A stretch of DNA of 64,000 nt from Paracoccus kondratievae (GCF_009301415.1 NZ_CP045072.1:1045001-1109000), one strand, 5' to 3'; counted from the stretch's first letter, positions 41,635-51,053 are shown. The notes: generated from the letters alone by a model not told the origin. Translations and numbers: made by a program.

Positions 41635-42897
41635 TTACAGTGCGCGCCAACCGATATCGCGGCGATAAAACCCCTCGGGCCAGTCAATCGCGCGGGCCAG
41701 CTCATAGGCACGCTCATGCGCCTCGGCCAGTGTTGCGCCGCGTCCTGTCGCGGCCAGAACCCGGCCTCCACTCGCTACGATCTGGCCATCTTTCCGGGCA
41801 GTTCCGGCGTGGAATACCATGCGGAAACTGTCCTGTGGCAGGGTATCAAGGCCCCGGATCGCGCTGCCCTTTTCATAGGTGCCGGGATAGCCGTTCGCCG
41901 CCAGAACCACGGTCAGGGCATGATCGTCAGCCCAGTTCACGGTCATGTCAGAAAGGCGCCCTTCGGCGCAGGCAAGGATCAGGTCCAACGCCTGCGCGCC
42001 CAACCGCAACATCAGTACCTGACATTCCGGGTCGCCAAAGCGGACGTTATATTCGACCAGCCGCGCCCGCCCGTTCTGGATCATCAGCCCGGCGTAAAGC
42101 ACCCCCTGGAACGGAGTGCCGCGCCGCGCCATCTCGGCCACGGTCGGGCGCACGATTTCGTCCATGACCTGTTCCTGAATGGCGGGGGTCAGGACAGGGG
42201 CGGGGGAATATGCCCCCATGCCGCCGGTATTCGGGCCGGTATCGCCCTCGCCAACACGTTTGTGGTCCTGAGCAGTGCCGATCGGCAGGCAGTCGGTGCC
42301 GTCGCAAAGGATAAAAAAGCTGGCTTCCTCGCCCTCCATGAACTCTTCGATCACCACCTCGGCCCCGGCCTCGCCAAAGGCACCGCCAAAGGCATCATCC
42401 ACGGCGGCGATGGCCTCGGCTTCGGTCATGGCAACGGTCACGCCCTTACCAGCCGCCAGCCCGTCGGCCTTGATGACAATGGGCACGCCCTTTTCACGGA
42501 TATAGGCGCGGGCGGGCTCGGCGGCGTCGAACCGTGCCCATGCGGCGGTCGGTGCGCCGCAGGCGTCGCAAACCTCTTTAGTAAAGCTTTTTGATGCCTC
42601 AAGCATCGCGGCGGCCCGCGACGGGCCAAAGACCAGAATGCCCGCCCCGCGCAGATCATCAGCTACCCCGGCTGCCAACGGCGCCTCGGGGCCGACCACC
42701 ACCAGATCGATGGCATTTTCCTCACAAAAACCGATCACAGCGGGACCAGAGAGAATGTCGAGCTCCGCCAGTCGAACCAGAGGCTCCATCCCGGCATTGC
42801 CCGGCGCTACGAACAGGCGGTCGCATTTCGGGTTCTGGCGGATCGCCCATGCCAGCGCATGTTCGCGCCCGCCGCTGCCGAGGATCAGGATATTCAT
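41635..42897 (-). CDS. purD: Phosphoribosylamine--glycine ligase
   Basis: 420 aa from the ATG giving MNILILGSGGREHALAWAI; a TTG two codons upstream is unlikely. Purine synthesis, GARS reaction. ATP-grasp fold with the N-terminal GxGGREHAL nucleotide loop, VIKADGLAAGKGV in the ATP-grasp, EEFMEGEEASFF and RFGDPECQ. Full length. Divergent from xseA. Confidence 0.96.
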   Translation of the reverse strand: MNILILGSGGREHALAWAIRQNPKCDRLFVAPGNAGMEPLVRLAELDILSGPAVIGFCEENAIDLVVVGPEAPLAAGVADDLRGAGILVFGPSRAAAMLEASKSFTKEVCDACGAPTAAWARFDAAEPARAYIREKGVPIVIKADGLAAGKGVTVAMTEAEAIAAVDDAFGGAFGEAGAEVVIEEFMEGEEASFFILCDGTDCLPIGTAQDHKRVGEGDTGPNTGGMGAYSPAPVLTPAIQEQVMDEIVRPTVAEMARRGTPFQGVLYAGLMIQNGRARLVEYNVRFGDPECQVLMLRLGAQALDLILACAEGRLSDMTVNWADDHALTVVLAANGYPGTYEKGSAIRGLDTLPQDSFRMVFHAGTARKDGQIVASGGRVLAATGRGATLAEAHERAYELARAIDWPEGFYRRDIGWRAL

Positions 42898-42999
42898 GCG
42901 CAAAAGGCCCCCTTGCCATTGGTCCCGCGCCTTCTAGGAACTGGCCCGCGCCGGATCAATCCCCTTGATCCTGCGACCAGCCCGCGCCACAACCGGGAC

Positions 43000-44559
43000 A
43001 TGGAGCTTTTTGAAGACACCGCCCCCGGTAACGCCCATGAGTTCACCGTGTCCGAGATTTCGGGTGCGGTCAAACGTGTGCTCGAGGGCGAATTCGGCCG
43101 CGTCCGCGTTCGTGGAGAGATTGGCCGCGTTTCGCGCCCTTCCTCGGGTCATCTTTATTTCGATCTCAAGGATGATCGGTCGGTGCTTGCCGCCGTGAGC
43201 TGGAAAGGGCAGGTTGCGCGCCTTTCGACCCGGCCCGAAGAAGGGCTTGAGGTTATTGCCACCGGCCGTCTCACCACTTTTCCCGGTCAGTCGAAATATC
43301 AGCTGATCGTTGAGGAAATCGAACCAGCCGGCCTTGGTGCGCTGATGATGATGCTGGAAAAGCGTCGCAAGGCACTGGCTGCCGAGGGGCTTTTCGACGA
43401 CGCGCGCAAACGTCCGCTGCCTGCACTGCCAGGGGTAATTGGCGTCGTGACCTCGCCATCCGGGGCGGTGATCCGCGACATCCTGCATCGGCTGCGCGAC
43501 CGTTTCCCAACCCGGGTGCTGATCTGGCCGGTCGCAGTACAGGGAGAGGCCTGCGCGCCGCAAGTTTCGGCAGCGATCCACGGCTTTAACGCGCTGCCCG
43601 AGGACGGGCCTGTCCCGCGCCCCGATCTTATTATCGTTGCGCGCGGTGGCGGCAGCCTTGAGGACCTTTGGGGCTTTAACGAAGAGGTTGTGGTCCGGGC
43701 CGCGGCAGACAGTCAGATCCCGCTGATTTCGGCTGTCGGGCATGAAACCGACACGACCCTGATCGACTTTGCCGCCGACCGCCGGGCGCCCACCCCGACC
43801 GCTGCCGCCGAAATGGCGGTGCCGGTTCGGGCCGAACTCGCCGCGCGGCTGACCGAGTTGCAGGTGCGGATGATGCGCGCCGCCCAGGCCCGTAGCCAAA
43901 GCCTGCGTCAGCGGCTTTCCGATCTTGGCCGCGCGCTTGGCCGGCCACAGGCCCTGACTGATCCGGCGCGCCAACGCTTCGACCTTTTTGCCGAACGGCT
44001 AGAGCCGGGCCTGCGCGGTTTCGTACGCTCCCGCCGCGACCAGTTGAACGCCCTGCCGCTGTCCTTGTCGATGTTGCGGACGATGATGCGCAATCGCCGC
44101 GAGGCACTGCAAACTCAGTCTGCACGCCTGCCGCAGGGCCTGCAGCGCCTGCGCCAGCACAGATCCGAACGCCTGATCGACCTTGCGCAGCGACTCGAAC
44201 GCGGCCGCGCGCGCGGTCTTGCTGACAGCACCCGCCAACTGGCCCGTGACCGTGCTGCGCTCGACCAGCTCACCACTCGCCTTACCGCAGTCCGTGTCCG
44301 CGCTATTTCGCAACGCCGTGACGCGCTGGACCGGCTGGACAGGCTGCGCCAGACGCTTGGCTATCAGGAGACTCTGCGGCGCGGCTTTGCAGTGGTACGG
44401 GGCCCGAACGGCCTCATCACCACCGCGACCGAGGCTACGCAGACCGCGCGCTTTGAGGTCCAGTTTCAGGATGGTCGCATGACTGCCCGACCTGACACGC
44501 CGCCCTCCAAAACCAGCCGCAGGCCGCCCGCGCCAAAGGATCAAAAGACCCTTTTCTAG
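43000..44559 (+). CDS. xseA: Exodeoxyribonuclease VII large subunit
   Basis: 519 aa from the ATG at MELFEDTAPGNAHEFTVSE; the upstream open frame is antisense to purD. N-terminal OB-fold (about 13-110), catalytic domain with GVVTSPSGAVIRDI (148-161) and RGGGSLEDLWGFNEE (215-229), then a long Arg-rich coiled-coil region (about 290-450). Degrades single-stranded DNA to oligonucleotides with XseB, whose gene is not in the window. Ends just before a dispersed-looking intergenic motif and terminator. Confidence 0.95.
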   Translation: MELFEDTAPGNAHEFTVSEISGAVKRVLEGEFGRVRVRGEIGRVSRPSSGHLYFDLKDDRSVLAAVSWKGQVARLSTRPEEGLEVIATGRLTTFPGQSKYQLIVEEIEPAGLGALMMMLEKRRKALAAEGLFDDARKRPLPALPGVIGVVTSPSGAVIRDILHRLRDRFPTRVLIWPVAVQGEACAPQVSAAIHGFNALPEDGPVPRPDLIIVARGGGSLEDLWGFNEEVVVRAAADSQIPLISAVGHETDTTLIDFAADRRAPTPTAAAEMAVPVRAELAARLTELQVRMMRAAQARSQSLRQRLSDLGRALGRPQALTDPARQRFDLFAERLEPGLRGFVRSRRDQLNALPLSLSMLRTMMRNRREALQTQSARLPQGLQRLRQHRSERLIDLAQRLERGRARGLADSTRQLARDRAALDQLTTRLTAVRVRAISQRRDALDRLDRLRQTLGYQETLRRGFAVVRGPNGLITTATEATQTARFEVQFQDGRMTARPDTPPSKTSRRPPAPKDQKTLF

Positions 44560-44574
44560 GCGCGCGCCCGGCTT

Positions 44575-44632
44575 CTTTCGTGCCAAAATATCCCGGGGGA
44601 GCGCCGCAGGCGCGGGGGCAGAGCCCCCTTTT
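44575..44632. terminator. Intergenic GC-rich element with nested hairpins between xseA and the MFS gene
   Basis: The stretch contains AAAATATCCCGGGGGA, then the small stem GCGCC / GGCGC, then GGGGGC-AGA-GCCCCC followed by TTTT (44614-44632). The last hairpin is a good intrinsic terminator for xseA, and it overlaps the stop of the opposing MFS gene by two bases. From memory, very similar motifs recur between genes in Rhodobacterales genomes, but only one copy was seen in this window. Confidence 0.6.
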
Positions 44633-45863
44633 ACCGCGCCAGATCTCGCGGCCTCAGCATCAGCCACAAAAGTGCGCCACCGGCCAGTACCAGAAACGGC
44701 AGCATGGCAAGGTTTACCGCGCTCCATCCGGCTTGGGCCGAGCCGCCCATGCAGTTCATCAACCCGCCCGAAGACAAAGAGGCCAGGAACACGCCAAAGA
44801 ACACTACGGCGTCGTTCAGCCCCTGCACCCGCTCACGTTCTTCGGGCCGATGGGCGCGGGTCAGCATGGCGGTTGCGCCAATATAGCCAAAGTTCCAGCC
44901 AAGCCCCAAAAGGATCATCGCCAGATAGAAATGTGGCAACTCGACCCCCGACAGGGCCACTGCGCCAGCTCCGGCCAGAATCGCAAGGCCGACCATGACG
45001 ATACGGGTGGCGCCGAAACGCGCGATCAGATTGCCGGTGAAAAATGACGGCGCGAACATCGCAAGCACATGGCCTGAAACGATATTCGCCGCATCGGTGG
45101 TGGCAAAGCCACAGCCGACCACAGCCAAGGGGGCCGAAGTCATCACCAGATTCATCAGCGCATAAGAGACCATGCCGCAGATCATCGCCACGGCGATCTG
45201 AGGCACGCGGATCAGCTCGGCGACCGAGCGGCCTTCGGCATGTCTTCCGACAGCTCGCGGAGTGGTTGGAATATCAAGAAAAGCGAACAGCACCGGCCCC
45301 AGCAGGTTCAGCCCGATGATTGCTCCGTAAGTGGCAAGAAAGGGAATGGCCGTCAGATCGGCGGTCATCCGTACCAGCGCCGGGCCGGTGAAGGCTGCGG
45401 CAAGCCCGCCGGCCAGCACCCATGAGATGGCCTTGGACTCAAACTCGGGCGGGGCGCAATCTGTGGCGGCAAAACGGAAAAAACCCTGTGCCGCCATATA
45501 AACCCCGGTCAGCAGCGCGCTGGCGGTGAAAAGCCAGAAATACCCGGTAGCCAGCGCATAGGCTGCAATCGCTGCGCCCAAGGCCGCCGCGCCGCAGGCC
45601 AGCAGGAACCCGGCCCGTCGCCCGTGCCGCCGCATGAAACCCGACAAGGGCCGTGCCGACAGGGCCGACCCCAGGACCATCATCGACAGTGGCAGGGTGG
45701 CGATACAGGGGTTGGGGCTCAGCATCTGGCCCGCCAGCCCCCCGACGATGAAAATCATCGACATCTGTGCGCCAAGCAGCGCCTGCGCAAGCAGCAAAAC
45801 CGCTACATTGCGCCAGGCTCGGCGCATCACATCGGGATGGGCAAGGTCGGGCGTAGCGGTCAT
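44631..45863 (-). CDS. MFS transporter
   Basis: 410 aa, about twelve membrane helices, with the MFS loop GSALSARPLSGFMRRHGRRAG between helices 2 and 3. The ATG overlaps the eda stop (ATGA), so it is translationally coupled to KDPG aldolase. The second half contains LGLGWNFGYIGATAMLTRAHRPEERERVQGLND, seen in the YfcJ/Bcr-like group of MFS proteins. Substrate is unknown; coupling with eda hints at a sugar acid but is weak evidence. Confidence 0.85.
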   Translation of the reverse strand: MTATPDLAHPDVMRRAWRNVAVLLLAQALLGAQMSMIFIVGGLAGQMLSPNPCIATLPLSMMVLGSALSARPLSGFMRRHGRRAGFLLACGAAALGAAIAAYALATGYFWLFTASALLTGVYMAAQGFFRFAATDCAPPEFESKAISWVLAGGLAAAFTGPALVRMTADLTAIPFLATYGAIIGLNLLGPVLFAFLDIPTTPRAVGRHAEGRSVAELIRVPQIAVAMICGMVSYALMNLVMTSAPLAVVGCGFATTDAANIVSGHVLAMFAPSFFTGNLIARFGATRIVMVGLAILAGAGAVALSGVELPHFYLAMILLGLGWNFGYIGATAMLTRAHRPEERERVQGLNDAVVFFGVFLASLSSGGLMNCMGGSAQAGWSAVNLAMLPFLVLAGGALLWLMLRPRDLAR

Positions 45864-46498
45864 TTCAACGCGGCTGCGTCTTGGGCACGCGTTTCGATTG
45901 CACCCCAGTTGCCTGCCGCGACATCGGCGTCGGGCGCAATCCAGCTGCCCCCAACGCAAACAACATTCGGCAGACCCAGATAGTCCGGCGCATTCTGCAT
46001 CGTGACCCCGCCGGTCGGGCAGAAGCTGACCTGCGGCAGAGGACCAGCCAAGGATTTCAGCGATTTGGCCCCGCCAGCAGCCTCGGCGGGAAAGAATTTC
46101 AGCATCGAATAGCCAAGCTCCATCGCCCGCATCACCTCAGAGGCGGTGACGGCGCCCGGCAAAAGCGGCAGGCCGATGTCCTCGCAGGCCCGTGCAAGCG
46201 TTTCGGTCAGGCCGGGCGAAACGGCAAAGCTTGCGCCTGCATCCTTGGCACGTTTGGCGTCGTCAGGGGTCAGGACGGTTCCTGCGCCGACATGGCCCCC
46301 CGGAACCTTGGCCATGGCACGGATCACGTCCAGTGCGGCCGGGGTGCGCAGCGTCACCTCAAGTACCGGCAGCCCACCCGTGACCAGCGCGGTTGCCAAC
46401 CCTTCGGCGCGCGAGGCATCGCCCACCACCAGAACCGGGATCACCGGAGCGAGTTCACAAAGCGCGCGGGTTTTCCGGGACTGTTCTGCGGGGGTCAT
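45860..46498 (-). CDS. eda: 2-keto-3-deoxy-6-phosphogluconate / 4-hydroxy-2-oxoglutarate aldolase
   Basis: 212 aa class I aldolase. Schiff-base K134 in KFFPAEA, catalytic E47 and R51 (LEVTLRT), PGLTE and PTGGV phosphate loop. Cleaves KDPG to pyruvate and glyceraldehyde-3-phosphate in the Entner-Doudoroff pathway, the main glucose route in this group. edd and zwf are not in the window. A LacI-type palindrome lies about 70 bases before the start. Confidence 0.94.
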   Translation of the reverse strand: MTPAEQSRKTRALCELAPVIPVLVVGDASRAEGLATALVTGGLPVLEVTLRTPAALDVIRAMAKVPGGHVGAGTVLTPDDAKRAKDAGASFAVSPGLTETLARACEDIGLPLLPGAVTASEVMRAMELGYSMLKFFPAEAAGGAKSLKSLAGPLPQVSFCPTGGVTMQNAPDYLGLPNVVCVGGSWIAPDADVAAGNWGAIETRAQDAAALK

Positions 46499-46565
46499 GA
46501 CGGGCCTCGTTCTTGCGGAAATCTGCGCGCAGGTTGCGCTTTTCCGCGTCAGATCGCAAGGGTGT

Positions 46566-46581
46566 ATGTTAGCGTTAACTT
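46566..46581. promoter_or_regulatory. LacI-type operator upstream of eda
   Basis: TGTTAGCGTTAACT is a near-palindrome with a central CG; five of seven positions match between halves, and it resembles the TGTTAGCGCTAACA operators of LacI-family regulators of sugar and gluconate genes. It sits in the 94-bp gap between ygiB and eda. Confidence 0.45.
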
Positions 46582-46592
46582 ATCTGTTCCGA

Positions 46593-47201
46593 TCAGCCGC
46601 CAAAACTGCTGCGCGAACCCGAGCGGGCAGTTGCCGAGGCGCCAAAGCCGCCCCGCTGGCTGACCTGTGCTGCGGTCATCGGCGGTTTACCGATGGTCGA
46701 GGGCGCGCGTTGAAAGGTCGAAGAGGGGACCTTGCCTGCACCACGGTTGCTGGCGAAACTCTGGTCGCCCTTGGGTGTCGAAAAGCGCCCGTCGGCGGTC
46801 TTGACCATGGGCTGGGAAAAGATCCCGCCACCGCGCGACATCATCGAACCCATCATGTAACCGACCAGCAGCGGCATGAACGAGAAGCCACCGCCCGAGC
46901 TTTGCGCCACAGGATCATTGCCGCAATTTCCGGCGCCGTGCTGCTGTTCGCACAGCTCTTTGGACTCGTAGCGTGGCGCGGTTTCCAGAAACTCTTGCTC
47001 GGCTGCCGCAAAGTTCTTGCGGCAGTCCTCTTCGGTGAACCACAGGGTTTCCTGTTTGCTGGCGGCGATGCAGCTTTCCAGATCGGGAAAGCTTTGCGCG
47101 TCCATACGGTCATCCTCGCAGGCGGCAAGGGCAAGGGTCGCGGTCCCGGCGAGAACCAGCGCGACGTGGCGCGAGCGTTTGCGGGTAAGGCGTTCGGTCA
47201 T
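46593..47201 (-). CDS. ygiB: DUF1190 / YgiB family lipoprotein
   Basis: 202 aa. Lipoprotein signal peptide with lipobox LAAC (C28). The mature part has SFPDLESCIAASKQETLWFTEEDCRKNF and further cysteines (CEQQHGAGNCGND), then a Met/Gly-rich stretch (LLVGYMMGSMMSRGGG) and a Ser/Gly/Arg tail ending RSSFGG, the conserved YgiB ending. Function is unknown; it is always close to ygiC, as here, three bases downstream. Confidence 0.85.
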   Translation of the reverse strand: MTERLTRKRSRHVALVLAGTATLALAACEDDRMDAQSFPDLESCIAASKQETLWFTEEDCRKNFAAAEQEFLETAPRYESKELCEQQHGAGNCGNDPVAQSSGGGFSFMPLLVGYMMGSMMSRGGGIFSQPMVKTADGRFSTPKGDQSFASNRGAGKVPSSTFQRAPSTIGKPPMTAAQVSQRGGFGASATARSGSRSSFGG

Positions 47202-47204
47202 GGG

Positions 47205-48428
47205 TCAGCCCTCGATAAAATGCGGCTTGAAGCGGGAAAGGTTGTGGGTGATGAGCGAGCGATCTTCGCGCAGGCCAAGGCCGCAGCAGCTTTCGCCAAC
47301 GATCCATGCACCCAGTACAGGATGAAAACCGCCGAAATCGGGCAGGCGGGCCAGCCCCTGAACGATCATCGGATGATGCGAATAACTGTCATCCGGGGTG
47401 CGGGCAAGCTCTGACCCGTTTTCATGCAGCACCACCCCGGCACCCTCGCGCGAAAAGATCGGCTTGGTGACATAGCCCTGCGACAGCAGGTCACGGGCCG
47501 CGCCAAAGGCATCGGCGACCTCGGGTGCAGGCGTACCACCAGACAGCGCCTCCTGCACATCGGCCAGAAAGAACGCGGGCAGCAGGTTCGGATGTCCGGG
47601 GAACATCTGCCACAGCAGCGGCAAGAGGCCCTTGTTTGACAGGATCGCCTTCCACGGCGGCTCGATGAAACGTGTGCCCGAGCTTTGCAGATGCGTGGCA
47701 AATTCATCGCGCAGCATGTCCTCCCACGGATAAAGCTTGAAAAGCGTGCCGATGACGCGCGACTGGTCGTCGGCAAACTGCCCTTCGTCCGTCACGCCGA
47801 TCTGTGCCAGCGGCGTGAAATGGGCGCCAAGCCCCGCCTCGCGCGCAGCCCAGGCAAGCGTCTCGACTGTGGCATAGTCCTCGGGGTTGTCGGGATCGGC
47901 TGCGAAATGGACATCCTCGCCATCGGCGCAGATCTGGGTCCAGCGCGCAACGATGGCCTCATGGATGCTGTTGAACTGGTCGGCATCAGGATCCAGAACG
48001 CCCGCCGCCTGTTGCTGTTCGAACCATAGCCACTGAAAGCTTGCGGATTCGTAAAGCGAGGTCGGCGTGTCGGCGTTATATTCCAGCAGTTTTGCGGGAC
48101 CTTTTCCATCATAGGCCAGATCCATACGGCCATAAAGCTCGGGCTCGCTGCGTGCCCAGCTTGCTGCGATCAGGTCCCAGTGCTGGCGCGGAATATCAAG
48201 ACGGGTCAGCCAGAATTCGTCCTGCACGGCGCGGTCCACCGCCTCGCGGCACAGTGCGTGCAGTTCGGTCGCCGGGGCCTCGATATCCTCTTCGATCTCG
48301 CGCAGGGTAAAGCGATAGGCGCTCGTCTCGTCCCAGTAAGGCTCTCCGCCCATATCGGCAAAGGTAAAGCCCAGCTTTTCGGCTTCGTCACGCCAGCCGG
48401 GTCGCTCGGGAAGGGTGCGTTTTTCCAT
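47205..48428 (-). CDS. ygiC: Glutathionylspermidine synthase-like ATP-grasp protein (YgiC family)
   Basis: 407 aa from the ATG behind AAGGAGA. Carboxylate-amine ligase (GSP_synth) domain: RFTLREIEEDIEAPATELH, DLAYDGKGPAKLLEYNADTPTSLYE and IFSREGAGVVLHENGS, the ATP-grasp elements. YgiC-type proteins lack the N-terminal amidase of glutathionylspermidine synthetase, and no product has been shown for the free-standing form. The ygiC-ygiB pair is an operon; a polyamine or peptide substrate is inference. Confidence 0.88.
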   Translation of the reverse strand: MEKRTLPERPGWRDEAEKLGFTFADMGGEPYWDETSAYRFTLREIEEDIEAPATELHALCREAVDRAVQDEFWLTRLDIPRQHWDLIAASWARSEPELYGRMDLAYDGKGPAKLLEYNADTPTSLYESASFQWLWFEQQQAAGVLDPDADQFNSIHEAIVARWTQICADGEDVHFAADPDNPEDYATVETLAWAAREAGLGAHFTPLAQIGVTDEGQFADDQSRVIGTLFKLYPWEDMLRDEFATHLQSSGTRFIEPPWKAILSNKGLLPLLWQMFPGHPNLLPAFFLADVQEALSGGTPAPEVADAFGAARDLLSQGYVTKPIFSREGAGVVLHENGSELARTPDDSYSHHPMIVQGLARLPDFGGFHPVLGAWIVGESCCGLGLREDRSLITHNLSRFKPHFIEG

Positions 48429-48759
48429 GATCTCTCCTTGGCCTGACCCGAGATAGGGCGGCAGCGGGGGTGGGTGCAACCCTGATGACCCGATTACAGG
48501 CAGCGGCCGATGATCTTTCCGGTCACGCGCAACCCCTTTAAAAGCCGGAAAGTCTGCGAGAACTGCAGGACCTGCACGAAGGATCCGGAGAACCCGCTGT
48601 GGGCCGGGAAGGCCGTATGGTCGCAGCAACGGCGGTCATGCCGGACAAGGACATGACCTTCATCCGGGATCAGGCCCCGAGAATGCTGGTGACAGTTTAT
48701 GCGGCCAGCGATTATGCACGGGCACTGATCGCTGCAAGCACGGGTCATGAGCGCGAAGG
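48429..48759. other. 331-bp gap with weak coding-like signal
   Basis: Nothing recognised with confidence. On the plus strand one frame is open from 48542 to the TAG at 48763 and reads, from the ATG at 48617, MVAATAVMPDKDMTFIRDQA and then PRMLVTVYAASDYARAL, which looks protein-like. A different frame upstream reads NPFKSRKVCENCRTCTKDPE. Together they could be a decayed or frameshifted gene. No ribosome site of quality was found. Confidence 0.3.
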
Positions 48760-49467
48760 CTAGACCGCGACGCCGAATATCTTGCCGATCACGGCGGTGA
48801 TCCCCAGCGCAAAAAGCCCGCCCAGCGTGACGCGCAGCACCGCCCGACCGGGAGGAGCGCCCCCCGCCCAGGCGCCAAGTGCACCAAGCGCCGCCAGTGC
48901 CAGTACGACGGCGACCAGAACGCTGATGATAACCGCGCCGCCGGGGGCCAGAATCGCTGCGATCAGCGGCACCGCCGCCGCGGTGCTGAACGTCACGGCC
49001 GAGGCCAGCGCCGCCTGCAACGGGTTGGCGTTCGAGGCCTCGCTAAGCCCCAGCTCATCGCGCACATGGGCACCTAGCGCGTCATGCGCGCTCACCTCGC
49101 GCGCGGCCTGCAAGGCGGTGCCCGGGGCCATACCGCGCGCCTCGTAGATCGCGGCCAGCTCGTGCAGTTCTTCTTCGGGCATTTCGCGCAGGGCGGTGGC
49201 TTCGCGGGCGATATCGGCGCGCTCGGTATCCGATTGCGAGCTGACCGAGACATATTCGCCCATCGCCATCGACATTGCGCCCGCAACCAGACCGGCAAGG
49301 CCTGCGATCAGAATCGCCTCGCGCCCCGGATCGGCCGCAGCGACGCCGGTAATCAGCGCCCCGACCGAGACGATGCCATCGTTTGCCCCCAGAACCGAGG
49401 CACGCAGCCAGCCTAACCGGCTGACGTAATGGGGATCGTCGGGATGAGCGCTGAGATGTCTGGTCAT
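48760..49467 (-). CDS. VIT1/CCC1 transporter family protein
   Basis: 235 aa from MTRHLSAHPDDPHYVSRLGW; the longer frame upstream is not family-like. About five membrane helices with SVLGANDGIVSVGALITGVAAA, the MSMAMGEYVSVSSQSDTERAD motif carrying the conserved Glu/Asp metal sites, and the cytoplasmic metal-binding region EMPEEELHELAAIYEARGM. The family moves Fe2+ or Mn2+ out of the cytosol (vacuolar import in yeast and plants). No rubrerythrin domain. No promoter recognised; isolated gene. Confidence 0.88.
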   Translation of the reverse strand: MTRHLSAHPDDPHYVSRLGWLRASVLGANDGIVSVGALITGVAAADPGREAILIAGLAGLVAGAMSMAMGEYVSVSSQSDTERADIAREATALREMPEEELHELAAIYEARGMAPGTALQAAREVSAHDALGAHVRDELGLSEASNANPLQAALASAVTFSTAAAVPLIAAILAPGGAVIISVLVAVVLALAALGALGAWAGGAPPGRAVLRVTLGGLFALGITAVIGKIFGVAV

Positions 49468-49591
49468 GGCAAACCTCGGGGCTGTTCTTTGCGCCCAGAT
49501 TAACCTGCCGATTCTCATTTGCCAGTCTTGCGTCCTGCCTTGGGGGCGGTCACGCTGACAGCGGACGAATCCCGCCGACAGGAGGTGAAAT

Positions 49592-51037
49592 ATGCCGCAT
49601 GGCCGGGTCCTGCCGCCCGCAAGAAACCTGATCGGAGGTGAGTGGTTGCCCGCCACCTCGGGCGCTGTAATGCCGATGATTTCGCCGATTGATGGTCAGC
49701 CCTTTGCGATGATTGCCGAATCCGGTCCCGAGGATGTCGATGCGGCTGTCCGTGCTGCCCGGACGGCCCTTGAGGGCGACTGGGGTCGATTGACCGCCGC
49801 CGAGCGGGGACGGCTGATGCTGCGCCTGGCCCTGCGCATCGAGGACGAGGCCGAGGCGCTTGCCCAGCTTGAGACCCGCGACAACGGCAAGCCTGTTGCT
49901 CAGTCCCGTGCCGATATGACCGCACTTGCGCGTTATTTCGAATATTACGGCGGCGCAGCGGACAAGCTGCATGGAGAGGTCATCCCGTTCCTGAACGGCT
50001 ACGACGCCATGTCCATGCGCGAACCGCATGGCGTGACCGCCCATATCATTCCCTGGAACTATCCGGTGCAGATATTTGGCCGCTCGGTCGGTGCGGCGCT
50101 GGCCGTAGGCAATGCGACAGTGACAAAGCCTGCCGAGGACGCCTGTCTGACGATCCTGCGCATAGGCGAACTTGCAGCTGAGAGCGGCTTTCCGCCCGGC
50201 GCGATCAATATCGTCACCGGGCGCGGCGTGGTGGCGGGACAGGCGCTTTCGGAACATCCGGGCGTCGATTTCATCAGCTTCACCGGTTCGCCCGAGGTTG
50301 GACAGGCGATCCATATCGCCGCCGCCCGCAACCACATTCCCTGCACGCTGGAACTTGGCGGAAAGTCACCGCAGATTGTCTTTGACGATGCCGATCTTGT
50401 GGCAGCGGCGCCGGTCATCGTCAATGCGATTGTCCAGAACGGCGGCCAGACCTGCTCCGCCGGGTCGCGGGTGCTGATCCAGCGCGGGATATGGGAACGG
50501 CTGACCACCATGCTTGCCGAACGCTTCGCGACGGTCGAGGCCAGCCCGGCCGAGGGGGCGCTGCTTGGCCCCCTGATCTCGGCCCGGCAAAAGGCGCGGG
50601 TCGAGCGTTATATTGACGAGGCCGACGCACCTTTGATCGCAAGGGGGCGGATCGCACAGGACGCGCCGGCGGCGGGGTTCTATGTTGCTCCGGCGCTGTT
50701 CGGCCCGGTCGATCCGACCAGCCCGATCGCGCAGGAAGAGATATTTGGCCCGGTTCTGGCCGCCATCCCCTTTGACAGCGAGGCAGAGGCCATCGCCATC
50801 GCCAATGGCACCGAATACGGGCTTGTCGCCGGTATCTGGACAAAAGACGGCGACCGGCAGGCCCGCATGGCCCGGGCAATGCGCTGCGGGCAGGTGTTCA
50901 TCAACAGCTACGGGGCCGGGGGCGGGATCGAACTGCCCTTTGGTGGCGTGCGCAAATCCGGTCACGGGCGTGAAAAGGGCTTTGCTGCCCTGTACGAATT
51001 CTCGCGCCTGAAAACCGTGGTTCATCGTTTTACATAG
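49592..51037 (+). CDS. Aldehyde dehydrogenase family protein
   Basis: 481 aa NAD(P)-dependent ALDH. Oxyanion N155 (IIPWNYP), general base E254 (LELGGKSP) and catalytic C288 (NGGQTCSAGSRVL) all present. No specificity motif is evident; close style is gamma-aminobutyraldehyde/betaine-aldehyde-type dehydrogenases. Good GGAGG before the start. The SDR gene follows after 16 bases, so the two probably act on one small alcohol/aldehyde pathway. Substrate not deducible. Confidence 0.92.
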   Translation: MPHGRVLPPARNLIGGEWLPATSGAVMPMISPIDGQPFAMIAESGPEDVDAAVRAARTALEGDWGRLTAAERGRLMLRLALRIEDEAEALAQLETRDNGKPVAQSRADMTALARYFEYYGGAADKLHGEVIPFLNGYDAMSMREPHGVTAHIIPWNYPVQIFGRSVGAALAVGNATVTKPAEDACLTILRIGELAAESGFPPGAINIVTGRGVVAGQALSEHPGVDFISFTGSPEVGQAIHIAAARNHIPCTLELGGKSPQIVFDDADLVAAAPVIVNAIVQNGGQTCSAGSRVLIQRGIWERLTTMLAERFATVEASPAEGALLGPLISARQKARVERYIDEADAPLIARGRIAQDAPAAGFYVAPALFGPVDPTSPIAQEEIFGPVLAAIPFDSEAEAIAIANGTEYGLVAGIWTKDGDRQARMARAMRCGQVFINSYGAGGGIELPFGGVRKSGHGREKGFAALYEFSRLKTVVHRFT

Positions 51038-51053
51038 TGAGGGAGGAAGGGAC

